A stretch of 8,918 nt of DNA. Origin: a bacterium. GTDB taxonomy: Bacteria > Spirochaetota > JAHITG01. This document shows, piece after piece, positions 5,233-8,918 of this stretch. Position 1 is the first letter of the stretch, and each line of letters begins with the position of its first letter. The stretch lies in contig JAQTRT010000122.1 of assembly GCA_028711675.1 (NCBI GenBank), positions 1-8,918 on the forward strand, written 5' to 3'. The notes under the pieces were generated by a model. That model was not told where the DNA came from, did not search any database, and worked only from the letters and a program-made list of their open reading frames with translations. A program made the position numbers and the translations under genes.

Positions 5233-7161
5233 TTCCGGCAGCTGCAGAAAGAGGATCCTTCCGGGGATTACCAGACCCCCGATTGCTTTGACGCTATTTT
5301 ACAAAAAGCCCGGGGACAGGAACAGCTGTTCCGGTCCTCCCGGCTGCTGCGGGCCTCATTGTTTCTGCATTGGGTCCGGGCCCTGAAACAGCGCAGGAGG
5401 ATCGTCCCGGGAATACTGGTCCTTGTTCTGCTCCTTGGCCTTTTCTTTTTTATACCCCGCCCGCGCCGCGACCTGTGTTTCATCCGGGCTTCCGGGGACA
5501 TTCATGTGAACCAACAGCCTGTATTCCGGAACAACCTGTTTGAATATGATCTGACCAATGTCCTTGATATCAGTACCGGGCAGGGGGAGTGTCTTTTACA
5601 GGTGGAAGAGAGGAACTTTATCGTTTTAAAGGAAAAGACCCGTATCCGGATAACGAAGGGAAAGGATGTGGGCATAGAATTAAAAGGGGGAAGACTGATA
5701 GGCCGTGTTATCAAGAGGAAGGGGGAAAAGAGGCTTGTCATACAGGCAGGGGGAGCAGGATTTGAGATAGTGGGGACGGTGTTCTGCATAGAGCAGAGGG
5801 ATGATCATGTGGAATGCGGGGTCATAAGCGGGAGGATAAAAGGCGTAATAAAGGGCAAAGAATATTATATTGAGGCTGGAGAAAAGATACAGGTGGAGGC
5901 CGGGAGGATGCCGGAGAAAAGTAAAAGGATCAAGGGGAAGGGAGGATTTCCGGAAGGGATAAGGGGGATAACGGCAAAAGGGAGGGGTGATGGAAAGAGG
6001 ATCATAATAAAGACGGAACCCGGCAAGAGCAGTGTATACTGGGAGGACAGGTATCTGGGAAGGACGCCGTTCTTTGTAAGGGACCGGGAAGAGAGGTACC
6101 GGCACCTGTTCATCCGGCACGAGGGATACGTGTCCCGCTGGATCGACCTTAATAAGAACAGGGACTATAACATTAAAGCAGAATTAAAGAAAAAAGATAA
6201 AGCGGAATATATATGGAAAAAAAAGCTGAGGAACAAGGTATTTCTCAGACCATTCACGACAGGAACTTCCGTCATACTGACAGATATAGACGGGACGACA
6301 TATAAAATAGAACAGAATAACGGTAATACCATGTGGAGATTTAATCCCGGAGTAAGGATGAGCGCCTATCCTATTTACTCCCAGGGTCGATTATATATAC
6401 CGTACAATGATGATTATCTGTACGCTGTGAATTGGGAAACAGGCCGAAAAGAATGGAGGGCTCAAATAGGTACATTGGCCTATTCAAGCGTTGTATCACA
6501 CAAAGGGAAACTGTATGGATGCAATAAAGACGGGGAATTATACTGCCTTGAAGAGAAAAAAGGGGCCATTATCTGGAAGATGAAGATCGGGAAGAGCTTT
6601 TATTCACCGCCTGTAATCAAAGACGAACACCTCTATGCAGGCGATGCAGACGGACGGCTCTATTCCATTAACATAAAAACGAGAAAAAAAGAATGGGTAT
6701 TTAAAACCCAAGGAGCTATCATTGATTCCAAGCCGTTGATAACGGGGGGAATGATCATTATAGGATGCAATAACAGATACGTATATAGTGTGAATAGAGA
6801 GACCGGAAAACTGATATGGAAGTATAATACGGCCGGTGAGATCTTTACCTCCGCGGTTGAAATGGAAGATGACATCATCATTGCCACCACAGGAGGGAAG
6901 GTTTACAGCTTAAGACCAGGGGACGGGAAAAAGAACTGGGAACATGATCTACGGGCAAAAATATTAATAACACCATACGTCATAAAACAAAAATATGTCT
7001 GTATAGGGACAGAAAACAAGCTGATTATTCTAAATAAGTGGGGATTGCCGTATACGGACCTTGATCTGTCTTTAACAACTTATACTATATTGCCTCAAGG
7101 AAATATATATTATTGCTCTCAGGACGAATATCTCTATTATATTAAAGAAACCCTGAATTAA
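5113..7161 (+). CDS. Membrane anti-sigma/sensor protein: FecR-like, PEGA and PQQ-like propeller domains
   Basis: A 682-residue single-span membrane protein. Residues 1-93 are charged and cytosolic, the place for a sigma-binding domain, though I cannot match a named anti-sigma family. RRRIVPGILVLVLLLGLFFF (94-113) is the membrane span. Residues about 146-262 follow the FecR pattern (ECLLQVEERNFIVLKEKTRI, IELKGGRLIG, FEIVGTVFCIE, YIEAGEKIQV). Residues 296-357 are a PEGA domain (GKSSVYWEDRYLGRTPF). Residues about 380-682 form a PQQ/BamB-like propeller with blade tryptophans at 408, 448, 488, 528, 569 and 609, about 40 apart, and motifs such as LYAVNWETGRKEW. The large part would face the periplasm and sense ligands, cell wall or outer-membrane state. 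GAGGGG lies 13 bases before the start. The 5' half is GC- and purine-rich, the propeller half AT-rich. Domain calls are firm; the anti-sigma role rests on FecR identity and adjacency. Confidence 0.92.
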   Translation: MKDINKKERQLLSRLYRVFSSKGHREGEKAEQYVQGKIGQFRQLQKEDPSGDYQTPDCFDAILQKARGQEQLFRSSRLLRASLFLHWVRALKQRRRIVPGILVLVLLLGLFFFIPRPRRDLCFIRASGDIHVNQQPVFRNNLFEYDLTNVLDISTGQGECLLQVEERNFIVLKEKTRIRITKGKDVGIELKGGRLIGRVIKRKGEKRLVIQAGGAGFEIVGTVFCIEQRDDHVECGVISGRIKGVIKGKEYYIEAGEKIQVEAGRMPEKSKRIKGKGGFPEGIRGITAKGRGDGKRIIIKTEPGKSSVYWEDRYLGRTPFFVRDREERYRHLFIRHEGYVSRWIDLNKNRDYNIKAELKKKDKAEYIWKKKLRNKVFLRPFTTGTSVILTDIDGTTYKIEQNNGNTMWRFNPGVRMSAYPIYSQGRLYIPYNDDYLYAVNWETGRKEWRAQIGTLAYSSVVSHKGKLYGCNKDGELYCLEEKKGAIIWKMKIGKSFYSPPVIKDEHLYAGDADGRLYSINIKTRKKEWVFKTQGAIIDSKPLITGGMIIIGCNNRYVYSVNRETGKLIWKYNTAGEIFTSAVEMEDDIIIATTGGKVYSLRPGDGKKNWEHDLRAKILITPYVIKQKYVCIGTENKLIILNKWGLPYTDLDLSLTTYTILPQGNIYYCSQDEYLYYIKETLN

Positions 7162-7328
7162 ATAAAATCAATATTCTATCGTTTTACCGGACTTTAAAAC
7201 CCCTTATTTCATATAACACGCTTCACCTTATTTCATGATCCTTGTCTTTAATAAAAAAATTTAATTTTACTTTACGTATTTTCCCGCCCTAACTCGTCTG
7301 AACATAAAGAACAGAAAGTAATTTAAAA

Positions 7329-7357
7329 TTTCACATGATACTGTTAAAAATGTGAAA
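7329..7357 (+). promoter_or_regulatory. Inverted repeat ahead of the PorV-like gene
   Basis: TTTCACAT (7329-7336) and ATGTGAAA (7350-7357) are perfect 8-base complements separated by 13 bases, 38 bases upstream of ATG 7396. It may be an operator dyad or a leader hairpin. The half-site order (TCACA first, TGTGA second) is opposite to that of a CRP site. The 234-base gap from 7162 to 7395 is long enough for a separate promoter, but I see no convincing -35/-10 pair. Nearby, CCTTATTTCAT occurs twice (7202-7212 and 7226-7236). Confidence 0.4.
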
Positions 7358-7382
7358 AAAGGAATAAAACAGCTTATTATCC

Positions 7383-7390
7383 GAGGAAGG
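7383..7390 (+). promoter_or_regulatory. Ribosome binding site of the PorV-like gene
   Basis: GAGGAAGG with 5 bases before ATG 7396. It overlaps the GTG at 7390, which rules that codon out as the start. Confidence 0.75.
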
Positions 7391-7395
7391 TGGTC

Positions 7396-8802
7396 ATGAA
7401 CAGATATATTTTAATATTATTGATCATTCTTTATCAATGCCAAATCCTGTCTTCAGCGTATGAAAATGAATACTGGGGAGTGAGGGCCAATGGAATGGCG
7501 GGATGTTTTACCGCCATTGCGAATGATTATTCAGCTCCCATGTGGAATCCTGCCGGGCTGGATAATCTTGATGTCCTGGGTATTCAATTCATGTATTCCA
7601 GGCCTTTCTGGGGTTTTGACAGGGATTCCATAATGAATAATTATTACGCAAGTCTATTTTACCCTCATCCGGGTTACGGGTGTTTTTCCCTTACTTATGC
7701 CAGGTTCGCTGTAACTGAATTATATTATGAAGATACCTATGCTTTAAGCTATGGCGTCAATGTTAACGAGTTCTGGAACATCTTCGGATTTTACTGGCAA
7801 GTGGGGATCAATTTAAAATTATATAACCTTGGATTCCGGCTTGATGAACGGACAGAAAACGATCCTGTATTCCATGACGGCACTTCCTGTCAGGCCTTCG
7901 GGACTGATCTGGGTATTCTTCTGTCTCCCTTTTTCAGGGAGAATCAGCATAACTGGAAAATCGGCGTTACTTTATTTAATTTAAATGAGCCTGAAGTCGG
8001 GCTGCTCCACAAAGAAAGGATTGACAGAAAATTCACTGTTGGATTTGCCTATGATCTTTATTTTCCCCGTATTTTAAGGTCCACGGTTCTGGTCCCCGCC
8101 TTTAAAATATCTACGACCCATGATGATATCGCTGTTGGCCTGGAAATATGGACGTTTAACAGGATACTTGGCCTGAGAACAGGCTGGAATAAAAAAGAGA
8201 TCAGCTCAGGGTTAAGCGTGAACCTGGACTGGCGTCATGATGTACAGCTCAGCACGGATTACTCTTTTCTTTCGCCGTCCCAAGTGCCTAATACATCTGG
8301 GACGCATCTTTTTTCATTAAGTATTAAATTTCCGGAACTCACTTCCAGACTTAATGATTCTGACAGGAACAAGGATCTGGACGATGAATATTTAAAAGAG
8401 GCCATCAGCAGATCCATGAACGAACTGGAAACACAGAAAACCAACCTGGCTCATAATGGTATTAAAACGAATAAAAGCAATGACACGGATAATAATATTG
8501 ATCTGGTGCCTGCAGAAGAAGGACAAAAGGAGATGAAAAACAACGTTATGATATTTCATAACACCGATATAACATTTACCTATCTGGTCACTAAAAAAGG
8601 AAGTGTATCCATACAGATCTATAATATCAGAGGTGATCTGATAAGGATCTTAGTTGATGAAAAAGAAAGAAAGCCCGGTAAATATATGATCTACTGGAAC
8701 GGAATAACCTCAAAAGGTTACCTGGCTGAAAGCGGCCTTTATTTTATTAAATTCATTCGGAATAAAAAAGAAATAATAAAAAGAATCATGTTTTTAAAAT
8801 GA
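7396..8802 (+). CDS. PorV/PorQ-like outer-membrane barrel fused to a FlgD-Ig-like C-terminal domain
   Basis: The start is ATG 7396 (468 residues), chosen over GTG 7390 because GAGGAAGG lies 5 bases before it. Residues 1-21 form a signal peptide ending LSSA. Residues 22-312 match PorV/PorQ-type outer-membrane proteins: the N-terminal signature RANGMAGCFTAIANDYSAPM followed by WNPAGLDNL, then many amphipathic strands (for example YYASLFYPHPGYGCFSLTYA). Residues 313-378 are a charged, Asn/Asp/Lys-rich linker. Residues 379-468 form a FlgD-Ig-like tail (FTYLVTKKGSVSIQIYNIRG, WNGITSKGYLAESGLYFIKF, closing KRIMFLK). PorV partners type IX secretion and does not usually carry such a tail itself. It lies 234 bases after the sensor gene and may be its outer-membrane partner. 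The stop overlaps the ATG of the next frame (ATGA at 8799-8802). Confidence 0.88.
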   Translation: MNRYILILLIILYQCQILSSAYENEYWGVRANGMAGCFTAIANDYSAPMWNPAGLDNLDVLGIQFMYSRPFWGFDRDSIMNNYYASLFYPHPGYGCFSLTYARFAVTELYYEDTYALSYGVNVNEFWNIFGFYWQVGINLKLYNLGFRLDERTENDPVFHDGTSCQAFGTDLGILLSPFFRENQHNWKIGVTLFNLNEPEVGLLHKERIDRKFTVGFAYDLYFPRILRSTVLVPAFKISTTHDDIAVGLEIWTFNRILGLRTGWNKKEISSGLSVNLDWRHDVQLSTDYSFLSPSQVPNTSGTHLFSLSIKFPELTSRLNDSDRNKDLDDEYLKEAISRSMNELETQKTNLAHNGIKTNKSNDTDNNIDLVPAEEGQKEMKNNVMIFHNTDITFTYLVTKKGSVSIQIYNIRGDLIRILVDEKERKPGKYMIYWNGITSKGYLAESGLYFIKFIRNKKEIIKRIMFLK

Positions 8803-8918
8803 AAGACATCAATAAAAAAGAAAGGCAGCTCCTGTCCCGTTTATACCGGGTTTTCAGCAGCAAAGGGCACAGGGAAGGAGAGAAGGCGGAACAGTATGTT
8901 CAGGGAAAGATCGGCCAG
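8792..8918 (+). repeat. 127-bp exact direct repeat, terminal copy
   Basis: Identical to 5106-5232 and running to the last base of the window. It starts inside the last codons of the PorV-like gene, whose TTTTTAAAATGA end shares TTTTAAAATGA with the sensor gene's start region. Confidence 0.97.
8799..8918 (+). CDS. Second copy of the sensor gene's 5' end (first 40 codons; cut by window edge)
   Basis: The 40 codons (MKDINKKERQLLSRLYRVFS...) are identical to residues 1-40 of the FecR-PEGA-propeller protein at 5113-7161. The ATG overlaps the PorV-like gene's stop by four bases (ATGA). Unlike the first copy, it has no Shine-Dalgarno sequence within 20 bases upstream, so it would depend on translational coupling. 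It may be a real paralogue, one end of a tandem duplication, or an assembly overlap rather than DNA that exists at this place. Confidence 0.5.
   Translation, partial: MKDINKKERQLLSRLYRVFSSKGHREGEKAEQYVQGKIGQ

Noticed and set aside
5502..6120. Three overlapping minus-strand ORFs (82 to 146 residues)
   Set aside because: They lie opposite the GC- and purine-rich part of the sensor gene, where stop codons are scarce by composition; the products are Pro/Ser/Leu-rich with no domain.
7162..7200. Terminator after the sensor gene (GTTTTA...TAAAAC)
   Set aside because: The stem is only about six AT pairs without a GC core or T-run; too weak to call.
3256..7232. 13-base match GCTTCACCTTATT at 3256-3268 and 7220-7232 as a shared regulator site
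   Set aside because: A 13-base match is expected about once by chance in a window of this size, and the first copy is explained as one arm of a hairpin.
7329..7357. CRP-type binding site
   Set aside because: The half-sites are in the reverse order with 13 bases between them; the CRP consensus has TGTGA first and a 6-base spacer.

Overview
The window looks like one short contig from an uncultured Gram-negative bacterium. It encodes several Sec signal peptides, a PorV/PorQ-type outer-membrane barrel, and C-terminal FlgD-Ig/CHU_C-like domains of the kind used as sorting tails in the Bacteroidota/FCB group and in candidate phyla such as WOR-3, Cloacimonadota and Elusimicrobiota. I cannot place it more precisely. 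There are no rRNA, tRNA, CRISPR or insertion-sequence features.

Layout: two divergent gene blocks share a regulatory region at about 4129-4541. Leftward (minus strand), in transcription order, are: (i) a secreted Trp/Asn-rich protein of unknown family (3304-4128); (ii) a secreted two-domain protein resembling PapD-type fimbrial chaperones (2389-3204); (iii) a secreted protein with a CHU_C/FlgD-like tail (1234-2376); and (iv) a secreted propeller protein running off the left edge (1-1181). A residue-by-residue reading suggests that (iv), after its propeller, carries a domain related to the N-terminal half of (i). This recalls a fibre subunit and an adhesin sharing a domain, with a chaperone between them, but no usher gene is visible.

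Rightward (plus strand) are: an ECF-type sigma factor (conventional start 4572, but the only good ribosome binding site points to an ATC codon at 4542); a 682-residue single-span membrane protein with FecR, PEGA and six-bladed PQQ-like propeller regions (5113-7161), probably the anti-sigma/sensor partner; and a PorV-like barrel fused to a FlgD-Ig-like tail (7396-8802). The natural reading is a cell-surface signalling unit (sigma factor, anti-sigma sensor, outer-membrane protein) beside a divergent operon of surface proteins that it may control. That control is inference.

The right end is unusual. The last 127 bases (8792-8918) are an exact copy of 5106-5232, which covers the start of the sensor gene. 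A length of exactly 127 at a contig end matches a common maximum assembler k-mer, so this is either an assembly-graph overlap or evidence that the sensor gene's 5' end exists in a second genomic context directly behind the porin gene. The sensor gene also changes base composition sharply near 6175, between its GC-rich FecR/PEGA half and its AT-rich propeller half.
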